From: Liriodendron chinense
Taxonomy: Eukaryota; Streptophyta; Magnoliopsida; Magnoliales; Magnoliaceae
Assembly (NCBI GenBank): GCA_003013855.2
Contig: PVNU02000424.1
Span: 2,356,001-2,420,000, forward strand
Direction: 5' to 3'
DNA length: 64,000 nucleotides
The translations under genes and the position numbers were made by a program. The notes below the pieces were generated by a model. That model was not told the DNA's origin. It worked only from the letters and a program-made list of their open reading frames with translations, and did no database searches. Of this stretch, positions 54,509 to 64,000 are shown piece by piece; position 1 is the stretch's first letter, and every line of letters begins with the position of its first letter.

Positions 54509-54960
54509 GATGCCTCCCAAGTCCTTAGTGTTGAGGATCTACGCGAAAGACTTGTATGTATATGTAACCGCCTATTTTCGGAGGAGACGCCGTACATGAT
54601 TGAGCATGCATTTATTAGTGCCAGCTTTCTGCATAGAGATAGGCTGGCCTATCAATTGAGTCTTTGGCCCTGCGGTGAGCAGAGGACTTAGTCAATTCAT
54701 GCTAGAATGTTTTACTCAACTCATGAAAATGAGTTGGGCTCAATTAAGGAGGTCTTGGCGACCGTGTCCGCATAGAGATAGGCTGACCTATCAATTGCGT
54801 CTTTAGTTCTGCCGTGAGCAGAAGACTTAGTCAAGAGAATGTTTATATTCTCTTCAAGGCTATTCAGGTCCAAAAAATAGAGTAGGGACCAAGTTATAGA
54901 TTCTGTAGTTGAACAGCTGGAAGAAGGAGATCATCTTTATTTAGGAATGGTCCAATATTC
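54509..54960 (-). other. Remnant of the 3' region of C; antisense gene lost
   Basis: The first 180 bp resemble the A sequence from 42872 onward (GAGACGCCGTACATGATTG here, GAGACACCGTACATGATTA in A), then the sequence jumps near 54700 to a match with A at about 45890 (ACTCATGAAAATGA). So the block that holds the antisense gene in A, about 2.7 kb, is missing in C. An open frame at 54260-54691 on the plus strand is not supported by any domain. Confidence 0.65.
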
Positions 54961-54969
54961 ACATGCTTT

Positions 54970-55357
54970 ATGAAAAATATCGGAGCAAATGTTCCACGTG
55001 CCAAGGGTGACATAAGGGTCTTCTTCGCATGTCTTCTAGATAATATGTACCTGGTCGAGCAATCTCGATGACTTGATTCGGGCCTTCCCAGTTAAGATCC
55101 AACGACCGAGTGGCTGTTCCGATCTTTTGCCTGAGCACCAAGTTGGCGAGCTAAAAAACCCTAAATTTGACCTTTGAATTATGATAACGAGCTATACGTT
55201 GTTGATAAGCCGCTACTCGAAGACGAGATATGTCCATTTTCTCTTCTAGGAGATCGAGGTGAAGTAATCGACTGCCACGTCCTTTTCCCATATGTAGTGG
55301 TCTGATTATATCGATTCCCCATTGAGCGAAAGGCCAAGGGCCGTCCATCGGCGTCAT
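54970..55357 (-). pseudogene. Integrase remnant of element C with the catalytic core deleted
   Basis: The frame reads PWPFAQWGIDIIRPLHMGKG and then directly LLHLDLLEE, VRAYQQRIARY-like sequence. In A these two motifs are separated by about 120 residues that hold the second Asp and the Glu. The join is in frame (55151-55357). The C-terminal domain (WEGP, GTYYLEDM) continues to about 54970 past a stop. Confidence 0.82.
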
Positions 55358-55359
55358 TT

Positions 55360-56210
55360 ACTCAGACGGTAAATGAGGGACTGGAGAATATCGCTGACAT
55401 TTGTCACATTTCTTTGAGAATTTGATAGCATCCGCCTTCATAGTGGGCCAATAGTATCATTGCCTCATTGCTTTGTATGTTAGAGACCGTCCTTTGGGAT
55501 GATTACCACATGCCCCTTGATGTATTTCATCTGGCAGTACGATAGCGAATTTGTCGGGCTGATTTTTTATCATCTCGGAGTCGTCCGCTTTGGAGGTAAA
55601 GGATGATGGGGTCCATCCAACATGAAGATAAAAGCAATATGTGACCTGCTCTGGAGCAACTTGATCGACACTCGGGGTAGATAGATGCTCGATAAGAACA
55701 GCTCGCGTCAGATCGGACTCAGGTGCAAAAGATAATTTTGTCAAAGAATCTGCGAGCTTATTCTCCTCTCGAGGAATATAACTTATTTTATATTTGTTCA
55801 ATTTAAGCGAGTAAGATGAGTACCTGAGATTTGTACGAAGTCATCCGCTCCTCCTTTGCCTCGAATTCGTTGAGCACTTGATATACAACGAGCTGAGAGT
55901 CGTTGTGAATGAATAGGTTCCTTATTGCGAGTATATTTGCTAATTCGAGGCCGATAATTAAGGCTTTATATTCCGTTTTGTTGAGGCACAAGAGCTTTAA
56001 TGCTACAACGATGGAATCCTTATGAGGGAAATGGATTCCTTTAGCATCTTCGTGAGAGAGAGAGAGATTGGATGATGGCTCCAAACTTAACATCTGGATG
56101 ATTTCTCCACCCAATAAATATGCTAAGGCTTCTGGCATGCCTTTCGAGTACATCATTTTCTTGAGGCTTGGGAATCTCCTCCACAAGCCGGACCACTTGC
56201 AATAGTCCAA
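55360..56210 (-). pseudogene. Fused protease-edge/RNase H remnant and integrase finger of element C
   Basis: The frame 55803-56210 passes from HFPHKDSIVVALK, which in A lies just before the protease active site, directly into TEYKALIIGLELA of the second RNase H-like domain. Protease, RT and first RNase H, about 2.2 kb in A, are gone without loss of frame. The next frame (55457-55801) has IPREENKLADSL and the integrase finger start HQGACGNHPKGRS. Several small changes follow. Confidence 0.83.
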
Positions 56211-56339
56211 ATTTTGCCCGCAAGTTTGGCATCTTCCTTTGAAGGACGACGCTGCGGTAGCTTCTTCCTTCGCGCTTGATGTTCACGATGCGTTGGGGGA
56301 TCGGGTCATTTGGGTAAATGATCTTGCTGTGCGACAGTC

Positions 56340-57807
56340 TCAGAGGTGTCTCTTTCGGATGAGGGCTTCAATCTGGTCTTTAAGAGATATACAATCTTGG
56401 GTGTTATGCCCATGATCTTTATGGAAGTAATAAAACTTTCTTTTGTCTCTTTTTTCGAAATTTGATTTGATCATCGGAGGCCATTTAACATACAACTTAT
56501 GTTTGATCTCCATCAGTACCCTTTTCTGGTGACTGATTGAGAGGCGTATAATTGCAATATTTTCCGAGATAAGACTTCTCTGGAGAGCGGTCTCGTTGAT
56601 TACGCCGATACTTTCTGTCTGTTGGAGAAATTTCTTCAAACTTTCACTTCTTTCCCTGAATATCATGACGAGTCAAGGCTACTTCTTCAGCATTAATATA
56701 TTTTTAAGCTTTGGCTTGGAACTCGGTCATTGTTTTAGGAGGATTTTCATCCAAGGCGAATCGAAATTTTTCGCTTGTAATGCCTGCTATAAGGGCGGTG
56801 AGACCCTTATCTTCAGTATAACCTTTGGTTTGAACTGCTTCTGCCTTAAATTGGACTGTGAATTCTTTAATTGTCTCTTCATGCTGCTGCTTCAAATCTG
56901 ATAGATGAGATGCATGTTTTTTGGTATGGATGCTTCCCATGAACTGAGAAAGGAAAAGATTCGATAATTGAGAGAAAGACTCTATGGACCGAGGTTTCAG
57001 ACCGCGAGACCAAGTACGCGCTGCATCCTTTAGAGTTAAAGAAAAGGCTCTGCACATAATTTCCGAGCTATATCCTTCTAGATCCATAAGAGATCTATAC
57101 GTCTCCAGATGCTCAAGGGGATCACCGATACCGGTATATGGAATAACGCTGGTTGTTTGATATTTTTTAGGTAAAGGAGCCTTCATCACTTCGCGAGTAA
57201 AGGAAGGTTCAGATCGTCGAATCGTCGCTAGAGTGGATGTCGGGAGATTAGACTGATATCGCTGTTCAATATCAGAGAAACGGTCTTCAATTTTTCTGAG
57301 ATCCCTTTCCCAAGGCAGAGTATAACTGGATGTCTTGACATCAAGTTGTTCTTTAAGTTGATGTTGTCGAGAAGCACTGGAGCCGATAGATTGTGGGCGT
57401 TGATTAGGAACTTGATTGCCGCGAGGAATATGATTTGAAGGAGGGTTGGCCTGAACTTGTGGTTCATCTAGAGAATGTCTAGAAGCCGCAGGCGCAGGTT
57501 GTAATAGCGGTCCTTCCGGAGGGTGCTGCGATTAGGGAAAATTTTGGTCAAACCGATTAGATAAGGTTTGAAATCCAGCTTGGAGAGTAAGGAGTGTATC
57601 CCCGACGAAACGCATAATACTATCTAAGCCACCAAATATATCTTGGAACGAAATCTGTGTAGGAAGGTTCGGCTCTGCAGGAGGAATCCCTGTTAAAGTA
57701 GCCTGAGGGAGGTTGGGAGTTGGCTCAGGGATGTCTGGTGGTGGTAATGTTTGCTTTGAGGTGGAACGATGAGTTGTTTTCTTAGGAGGCATAGCAGGAG
57801 GTGACAA
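56340..57807 (-). pseudogene. Gag of element C
   Basis: Three frames cover it: 57532-57807 (MPPKKTTHRSTSKQ start), 56704-57189 (YTGIGDPLEHLETYRSLMDL, LTLKDAARTWSRGLKP) and 56340-56666. A TAA near 57532, one near 56704 and shifts separate them. The knuckle reads YYFHKDHGHNTQDC, so the first Cys of the CCHC in A (CYFHKDHGHRTQDC) is Tyr. Binding of RNA by this knuckle would be lost. Confidence 0.83.
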
Positions 57808-57835
57808 TTTGTAATGAGAACGAATTGAATACTCG

Positions 57836-57853
57836 TTCCCACAGACGACGCCA
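57836..57853 (-). promoter_or_regulatory. Primer binding site of element C
   Basis: The minus strand reads TGGCGTCGTCTGTGGGAA, one base different from the PBS of A, three bases inside the LTR. Confidence 0.87.
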
Positions 57854-57856
57854 ATC

Positions 57857-58725
57857 TGTTAACGTCAGATTTTGGTAACAGGTCCCTCCCAAGTTTATGC
57901 TCTTCTCGAAGTGAGCTCCCCTCCAAACTTGAAAGCCAAAGAAGAAAATTAAGGGTGGCCGGCGCTTGGCCGTTGGCCCTCCGAAGCTTAAGTCAGAGGT
58001 GACTTGATAGTAAGATGAAGTGTGAAACGTAGGCTTAGAGATTGTGTACCTTTATCATCTGTGGGGTCATCTATTTATGCAGATCCGGGTGATCCAGTCT
58101 GTTATGCAAGTCGTTAAGATCACTGCTGATTTTAGGGGATAAGGCACTTATCCTGTTAATCCTTAGATAAGGGGATAGCCTAACCACTCTAGACGTCTAG
58201 CTGATTACGTCTCTTGATGGAGATGTCCCATGGTTAGGAGCTACAAACAGAAACAAGCCAAAATCGGCCTATATAGGCTACTGGTACTATGAGACGAGGG
58301 ACGTCCTTGCCAGAGACCAGAGACCAGAGACCAAGGCTGCTCACATGACGGGAGCTGCTCATATGACGGGAGCTACTCACATGTCGGGAGCTGCTCACAT
58401 GTTCGGGAGCTGACCACAAGCCGAGCTGCTCACATGTTCGGGAGTTGCTCACATGTTGAGCGCTGCTCATGAGCTGAGCTGCTTGCATGTTGAGATGCGA
58501 CCCCTTTCAACGACCACAAGCCGAGCTTCTCACATGTTCGGGAGCTGCTCACATGTTAGGAGCCTCCCCTGGTGGTGGTGTATAGGCAGTCGCAGGTTTG
58601 AGTGATATACAAGACGTGAGCAGGAAGGCTCGCTAGTCAGATGGTTTGGTCGTGACTTTATGGAGATACGCTCGCTGGTCACATATCTTTTATACTTCTT
58701 CGACGACCAACTTTATTCTACAACA
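57857..58725 (-). repeat. 5' LTR of element C (869 bp)
   Basis: It runs from TGTTAACGTCAG to CTACAACA and is followed by TGGTG, the target duplication. A CTCACATGT array lies at about 58335-58560 with fewer units than in the other LTR. TATA-like CATAAATAG is near 58073-58081 on the minus strand. Confidence 0.93.
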
Positions 58726-61190
58726 TGGTGAATGCCCACAATGGGGGTTAGTGTCAAGCCTACATCAATCAGCGGACAGTGGCGAACCAACAAGGGGGTC
58801 ACTTCCTAGCATCTCAGCCTCCTACAAACAGGAACACTTTTCAATTCCAGCACATCCCCGCCGATGGGATTCTAGTTAATTTCCAGCAATCTTCAATTCA
58901 GCAAACTCCAGTTAATTTCTAGCAATCCTCAATTCAGTAGTCTCCAGTTAATTTCCAGCAAGTTCCAGTTCAACCTTCAGTACAGTCTCTAGTTCAATTA
59001 CAATCCTTTCAAGCACAAGTTCGTCAGAATTCAGTTCAATCATCAAATCAATTTCAGCAACCCGCGATTGCTTTTCAGCAAGCCCATAGGGTCGAAGACA
59101 TCGACCACTATGCCGAAGAAGAACGTGCCTTACTTCGAGAGGCACCAGTCGTTCGAACAGATCACCCGGGACTGGACGAGTTGCGGGAGCAGTTCCAGAT
59201 CTTGCAAAATCAACTTCAACGACAACAAGGAATCGATCTATCCTAGACCAAGTTCAGAGACTTGTGTCCTTTTCTAGATGCTCAGATACCTTAGAATTTC
59301 GAAGTACCAAAATTCAAAAGATACGATGGCAGCGGTTGTCCCACAGCACATCTCAAGGGTTTCTGTGGAGAGTTGAGTGCAATCTCAGGAAATGAAGGGG
59401 CCCTCATTCGCTTATTCTAAAAATCTCTGAAGGGTGACGCCCTAGATTGGTACAAATCATTGGATTGCCACCGTATCAGGACTTGGGAATAACTTTCCCA
59501 GGCTTTCGTCGACAGATTCGCGTACAATCTCAACATGACACCCAGAAGAGCCAACCTCGTGGCCCTCAGGCAAACGATTGACTGAAACGCTATCAGCTTA
59601 CGTGGGACGTTGGCGAGCTATGGCGGCCAGCATGCGGACACCTATTGACAATGAAGAACAAATCTCCATGATTGTTCATTTAACATATCCTGGCATATAT
59701 GGATATCTCATCTCGCATCCATATGTGAATTTCTCATAGTTGATCTGTGCTGGAGAGCAAGTCGAAGCAGGAATCCGCGCCGGGACAATCTCTCCATGGC
59801 CTCATTAAGCCACTCCAGTCAAAAGGAATAGAGTGGAAGGAAGACCTATCGGATATGGGAATGGAAACCGCAGTGGTTCTCCTCATCGCCCGATAGAGGT
59901 AAATAACATCATCGCCACTGCTCAGGGCAACCAATATACTCCCCTACAGGGACGTCAGCAGTATCAGCAGAATCAGGTTCAACATTGACCTCCGAGGTAT
60001 CAGCAACCACAGCCACAACCACCTCGACAGCAACAACAGTTCAGGGGGAACGGCCCATACTCATATCAGAATAGGCAGAATTACAGGGAGCTCAGGAAAT
60101 TCACTCCTCTCACTTAGCCACTCAGTCAAGTCATGGCTATGCTGGTACAGAAGCAGCTGCTCACTCTGATGGCACCCAGGCCTCCTCCTCATCCTCTGCC
60201 TCCGAACTACCGAGAAAATGAGTATTGTGCCTACCATCAAGGGCGTGGACACACTACTGATCGATGCCTGACTCTGAAGAATGCCATACAAAATTTGATT
60301 GATGACCCCAAGATCGTCATCTCGGTCCCTAGAACTCCTCCAACAGCTTCCACCAACATTCTTTAGAATCCTCTACCTCAGCATCCGATGGTCCCCCAGT
60401 TCATCTCGTGGCCCTGCCGTCAACAACATAGAAGAAGGAGAACGTCTCGACCACTTCTTCTCCCCTATCCAGTCCATTCATGCTTACACTTATGGGCCAA
60501 CAAATTCTCCTCCGATCTTGTAAGGGGCAAATCCCTTTCCTCCTTCGGTCTCTGAACCGTTAGTACTCGAAGGAGCACCTCCATATGATGTGCCAGTTGT
60601 TCAAGGGGCACCTTACAACCATTCATGTTGGGAGCCAATTATCCTAGAAGGGGTACAGTCATACATCGAGCCCGCATATGAACCTGTCGTTCTGCAAGGG
60701 GCAATCTCAGTTCAGGAACAATCCAATCCGCAATGGAGGGATCATACTCATCAGCAACAAGAATCCATTGTCTTGGAAGGAGCTCCTTCGACCAAGCCAG
60801 TTGTATTACAAGGAGTAAGTCCCGGAGGCGTATCAATTACACTACGACAGTTGGGACGAACAGAGAAACCCCTCGCCATATTAAGAGGACCAATACTCAT
60901 TCCATGGGAACCTCCTGCTCCAGGAACGGTCAAGCCAGGACCGTGACCTTATGTGATTTATGAAGACAAGCCTCGATATTATCCCTTCAGCACAAGCAAC
61001 AATGTAGCCCCCAAGACAAAAGCACCATATGAGGAAGATCTGGTATCCACAACAGCACCGTTGCAAGAACCGGTGGTCCTAGAAGGCAAAGGAGAGGAAA
61101 ATTATAAAGAAGTCCTGTGGCATTATCCAGAATGTGCGGAGGTAGGAAACATGAACCCCAATGGGCGTTGCATCCGAAGAGATAATTAGA
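58726..61190 (+). pseudogene. Gag of element D, continuation after C
   Basis: The peptide repeat HIPADG resumes at about 58845, then a Gln-rich stretch, then the gag core: VPKFKRYDGSGCPTAHLKGF, SLKGDALDWYKSL, QAFVDRFAYNLNMTPRRANL (about 59300-59570). Near 60220-60300 a zinc knuckle CAYHQGRGHTTDRC with LKNAIQNLID follows. From 60590 on an unusual repeat of the type PVVLQG/PIILEG occurs. Many stops are present. The knuckle form is that of Ogre-like gag. No protease motif follows before about 61200. Confidence 0.75.
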
Positions 61191-61216
61191 ATAGAGGAGA
61201 TCCCAAAGGCGCTCTC

Positions 61217-62838
61217 TCAGGCCTCGGCAACAAAAATGAAGCTAATGACATAGCCGAAGGCCCAGTAGATAGAGCATAGAACCACTGGAGCCAACGCGTA
61301 CCGGTGACCATTCGCCAAAGCTCCAGCAATGGCAAAACATGACACCCGTACATTGTCTGCTTGCTTAGAGCTCGGCAGTGCTACGCAGCTCAGCCAATAG
61401 GCTAAAAAGTCAGGCTGACTCGCAAGTGGGGGATAGTTTATTGGGACGGGGAACTTTTCCTTCATCCTCCTCTCCAAGAAGACCTTGTCGCCATGACCTT
61501 CGTCATAGGCCTCATAATCCAAGTTGAAAAGAGAAAACACAACATCAACAGAAGGAAAGAAAACGAAACAGAAATGACGATATGAAACTTACAATAGAAT
61601 ACTCACTCCAAACCATGGCTGAAATAGACCAGCCAATCTTCGGATGGGAGTTTATCTTTGAAACCCTAGAACTGCGGGAGCTCAGCAAAAATCTCATAAA
61701 AGGCTTCAGAGAAGAAACCCTCGTCCACTCTCTTCTTCTTCCAAGACAGTTCCTCATCGCTCGGGACTCATTTGTCGTAGATCCTCCCACGGATCGGAAG
61801 ACCTGCGATCCGATTCATATCCCATAGGGAGATGCTCATCTCTTCGTACGGTAGGTGGAAGGAGTTGGTGATAGAACACCGATGGTTGAGGAAGCCCTTA
61901 TAAACCCATGGCTCCCTATGGAAATAACTCGACGTTGCTTTGATGGCCTTGTACAGACCTACTGCTCGCAAGGTGGCCCTATGTTGTTCCAAAATGCGAC
62001 GGGACCATGCTTCGCACCCCGGATGAGGAATCAGGTGACCTCAGGTTCGGAACGCACCAGATGGCCAGATCTCGATATCCCTTAAATGATGAAATCTCTG
62101 ATGAAGAGTCTCGAAATAATGTGTGGGGAAAGGTTGGTGAGGGTCGTGATTTGGCTCTAGGAGGATCATGCCCTTCGTACCAAGGACAGGCTGCCGCTTC
62201 CCGTTATCAGACAAAGAACAGCTCAGGAACGGTGCTGGGCCAGACGTCTACATATCCACACTGAAGAAAGGATTATTACGGCACATGTTGGAAGGTACGA
62301 TCTCCGGTAGAGAACGTCGCTGTTGATAGCTCTTCACATATCTGATATGCTGCCGAGTGAAAGGGTTTTTGATCTTGAGAGGCGCCGTTACCAACTTGAC
62401 CGTAGACCAAGTGATCCTCGTCATGTCAGACTTGGATTTGGCCTGATTTTCTAAATATACTTGCTTGGCACCCTTCCCAGCCCTTTTCGGACAACCGCGC
62501 CTGATAAGCTGAGCAGGTACGGTCGGGCTTGCTTCACCATCTTCAGATCCTACGGTCCCGTTCGATCGAAAACCACGCAGGGGAGCGTACCAAGCATCCC
62601 ATTGCTCTTGTGTACCCTTATCCGGAGGAGGTGACACGACCTTGTCGTAAAGGGTTTTCTTCTGCATATCCTTGGACAGCGTCAGGATGCGTTCGTAAAA
62701 GTTGAAGGTTTCTGGAGGCATGAACCATTGAGGATTCTGATCAGACGGACGATTGACCCTCTGTGGACCTGCCCGTTTACGCTTTGATGGAGTCAATGGT
62801 TGACATGAAGGCCCATCTTGTGAGGGATCACTAGCCAT
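61217..62838 (-). pseudogene. Plant mobile domain (PMD) gene remains, antisense to D
   Basis: ATG at 62838 starts MASDPSQDGPSCQPLTPSKR, a basic N-terminus. Downstream pieces in several frames show LPYEEMSISLWDMNRIAGLP (61768-61992) and PDFLAYWLSCVALPSS followed by NGHRYALAPVVLCSIYWAFG (61217-61540), which are the landmarks of the plant mobile domain found in MAIN-like proteins and in extra ORFs of plant transposons. Frameshifts near 62250, 62050 and 61560 and stops make it a pseudogene. It could be the extra gene of D or part of another insertion. Confidence 0.7.
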
Positions 62839-63236
62839 TACGATCAGCAACGGCATGCAAGAAGCTTAGACATAGCTCAGAGCAAAGAAAAGGAAATACG
62901 CGCAGAAAGAAATCGACATTCGCAAAATCGAAAGGGATATAAAGCAGCAAGTAAGAGAAAATGCAAGCGCCAATTAAGACCTCGTTAAAGCACACCCAAA
63001 CCAGCAAAGAAGGAAATAATGCGACAACATTCACAACCACGACATCATCATCACATATACAAACAAGAGAGGACAGAAGAAAAAAGAAAGTGATATAATC
63101 GACATTCATCGATTATGAAGACAATTCCAAAATGTTTGGATTGGTATATCAATTGTTTAAATGTTAAAATTTAAACGTCTGTCATGAGATGACAATAAAT
63201 TGTGGGGCCCTTTCCCCATGGTCAGGAAAAGATCTC
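62839..63236 (-). other. Gap between two antisense genes near the right edge
   Basis: No gene. On the minus strand it is rich in T and C, as expected of a 5' untranslated region of the PMD gene. A clear TATA box is not seen. Confidence 0.4.
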
Positions 63237-63944
63237 AGTCCCGAAGCAGCGGAAGAATCCGAGCCTTCAACTCATCCACCTTCGCCTAGACCCGGGCTTC
63301 CTAGAAATCAGGTCCATTAAGTAGGATATGCATTGGTGCACGAAATCGAAGTTCAACTATTCGGAGTTGGTCCAGTTCCTCGCGATAGAGATGGCGACCG
63401 CAAGTCTGTCACGTTCCCTCAAGGCCTCCCTGGCCATTCTCCAGATTCTGGCGCGACGTTCTGAAAACTCGGCCTCCGCCAGCGGGAGAACCTAAGCAAG
63501 GAATCGTTCATTCTTCCTGTTTTCCTTCTTAAAGGAGTGAAGTCGGCTCAATAAAGCCAGGAAAGAAGTAGCAAAAGGGGGCTCCGCTGCTTCAAGGATC
63601 ACCAATTCTTCCGGAAAAGAAGAATCGCCGATGAAATCAAGGATAACTTCCTTATGCTCGCCAGAAAGGGAGGCCATGAGGGAGACATTCCGGATAGCCT
63701 TCAGGATAGGGTGAGAGTCTGTGCCTAGCCTGGCCAGAGCCTCAGCCACCTCATCATGCTGAGCATTGAGAGATGACCAAACCTCAGGATGATCGAGGGA
63801 GCCAAGAAACCGCTGAAAACAATCTTGGGCCGCGGGCAAGGAAGCACGAATTACTACCATTGTCTGCCGGAAAACAAGACTAACAAATCGATTCACATAA
63901 AGTCCAAAAGTCAGAAGAGGCATGCAAAGGTATGCTCGGAACAT
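63237..63944 (-). pseudogene. C-terminal coiled-coil part of a second antisense gene
   Basis: The frame 63492-63944 and its continuation to about 63237 code an Ala/Glu/Leu-rich helical protein (FLGSLDHPEVWSSLNAQHDE, then EAEFSERRARIWRMAREALR). A pyrimidine-rich stretch ending in CAG near 63863 may be a 3' splice site, with the exon starting ACAATGGTAG. The pattern resembles the coiled-coil tails of the extra genes of A and G. The N-terminal domain lies beyond the window or is lost. A stop follows TNSE. The family is not identified. Confidence 0.5.
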
Positions 63945-64000
63945 TACTTGAATTAATCACCAGAATCACACCTTTAACCTAACGCGATTTAGAAATCTTT

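Larger units (their letters stand above)
21488..58725 (-). mobile_element. Element C: internally deleted Tat-type Ty3/gypsy element, split by B
   Basis: Without B it measures about 5.3 kb. LTRs lie at 21488-22147 plus 54131-54508 and at 57857-58725. The target duplication TGGTG is at 21483-21487 and 58726-58730. Gag is largely kept, but protease, RT, the integrase core and the antisense gene seen in A are missing. It is a sister family of A: same PBS class, similar gag and similar PPT. It can only have moved with help from another element, or lost these parts later. Confidence 0.92.
19151..64000 (+). mobile_element. Element D: Ogre-like Ty3/gypsy element, 3' end outside window
   Basis: A 5' LTR (19151-20671), a tRNA-Arg-type PBS and a gag in plus orientation are seen. 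C is inserted in the gag at 21487/58726. The start is either TGATGCAG at 19151 or TGCAGACA at 19154; it cuts the RT of E. No pol follows the gag; instead antisense remains of plant-mobile-domain genes start near 61217. Either D is a gag-only non-autonomous form or another element starts near 61200. The right end lies beyond 64000. Confidence 0.75.

Noticed and set aside
54260..54691. Open frame of 143 codons on the plus strand in the LTR and 3' region of C
   Set aside because: It spans the CTCACATGT repeats, the LTR end and the PPT; no domain is seen.
1..64000. Host protein-coding genes or tRNA genes
   Set aside because: Every frame with recognisable domains is a retrotransposon protein, and tRNA-like matches are primer binding sites of 16-18 bases only.

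Overview
The window is plant nuclear DNA built almost entirely from nested LTR retrotransposons. The evidence is full sets of Ty3/gypsy and Ty1/copia gag-pol domains, plant-type primer binding sites (tRNA-iMet, tRNA-Asp and tRNA-Arg classes), Athila-, Tat/Ogre- and SIRE-like proteins, spliced extra genes of plant transposons, and LTRs of 0.8-2.2 kb. It suggests an angiosperm with a large, repeat-rich genome; I cannot place it more narrowly. I see no host protein gene, rRNA, tRNA or CRISPR array.

Layout, by the boundaries I could read. G (1-13741, minus) is an Ogre/Tat-like gypsy element whose 3' LTR lies left of the window; it sits in the gag of Ex (13742-14077, minus), an Athila fragment. 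E (14078-19150, plus), a decayed Athila, is inserted in the Ex leader. D (19151 to beyond the right edge, plus), an Ogre-like element, is inserted in the RT of E. C (21488-58725, minus), a deleted Tat element, is inserted in the gag of D (TSD TGGTG). B (22148-54125, minus), a 12-kb SIRE-like copia element, is inserted in the 3' LTR of C (TSD CTACT). A (42039-52653, minus), a young Tat element, is inserted in the 5' LTR of B (TSD GTCAC). F (25274-34621, plus), an Athila with an uninterrupted 1815-residue polyprotein, is inserted in the extra ORF of B (TSD CTCCT). The order of events is Ex, then E, D, C, B, and finally A and F; G entered Ex independently.

Two things stand out. First, the LTRs of nearly every family here, although from different superfamilies, carry palindromes upstream of the TATA box, usually as spaced arrays: CCGACCGGTC/GACCGGTCGG in B and F (a related form in E), a 58-bp unit in A, GGGTGCGTTGG/CCAATGCACCC in G, and a single hairpin in D. 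The B palindrome occurs again, with its own TATA-like box, in front of the extra ORF inside B, which looks like a second copy of the same promoter module. Second, the elements carry extra genes: A has an antisense, three-exon, apparently intact 671-codon gene with a putative gypsy-type transposon domain and a coiled coil, with two G-boxes and a TATA box, although the gag-pol of A is broken; G has a decayed antisense gene with an intron; D has antisense plant-mobile-domain remains; B has a sense-oriented plant-transposon ORF split by F.

Most polyproteins are dead through nonsense codons, frameshifts or deletions. F has a complete polyprotein but only about 25 bp of its 3' LTR; C has lost protease, RT and the integrase core through deletions that left the reading frames open. 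Identities, ages and family names are from reading by eye; no alignment or database search was run.
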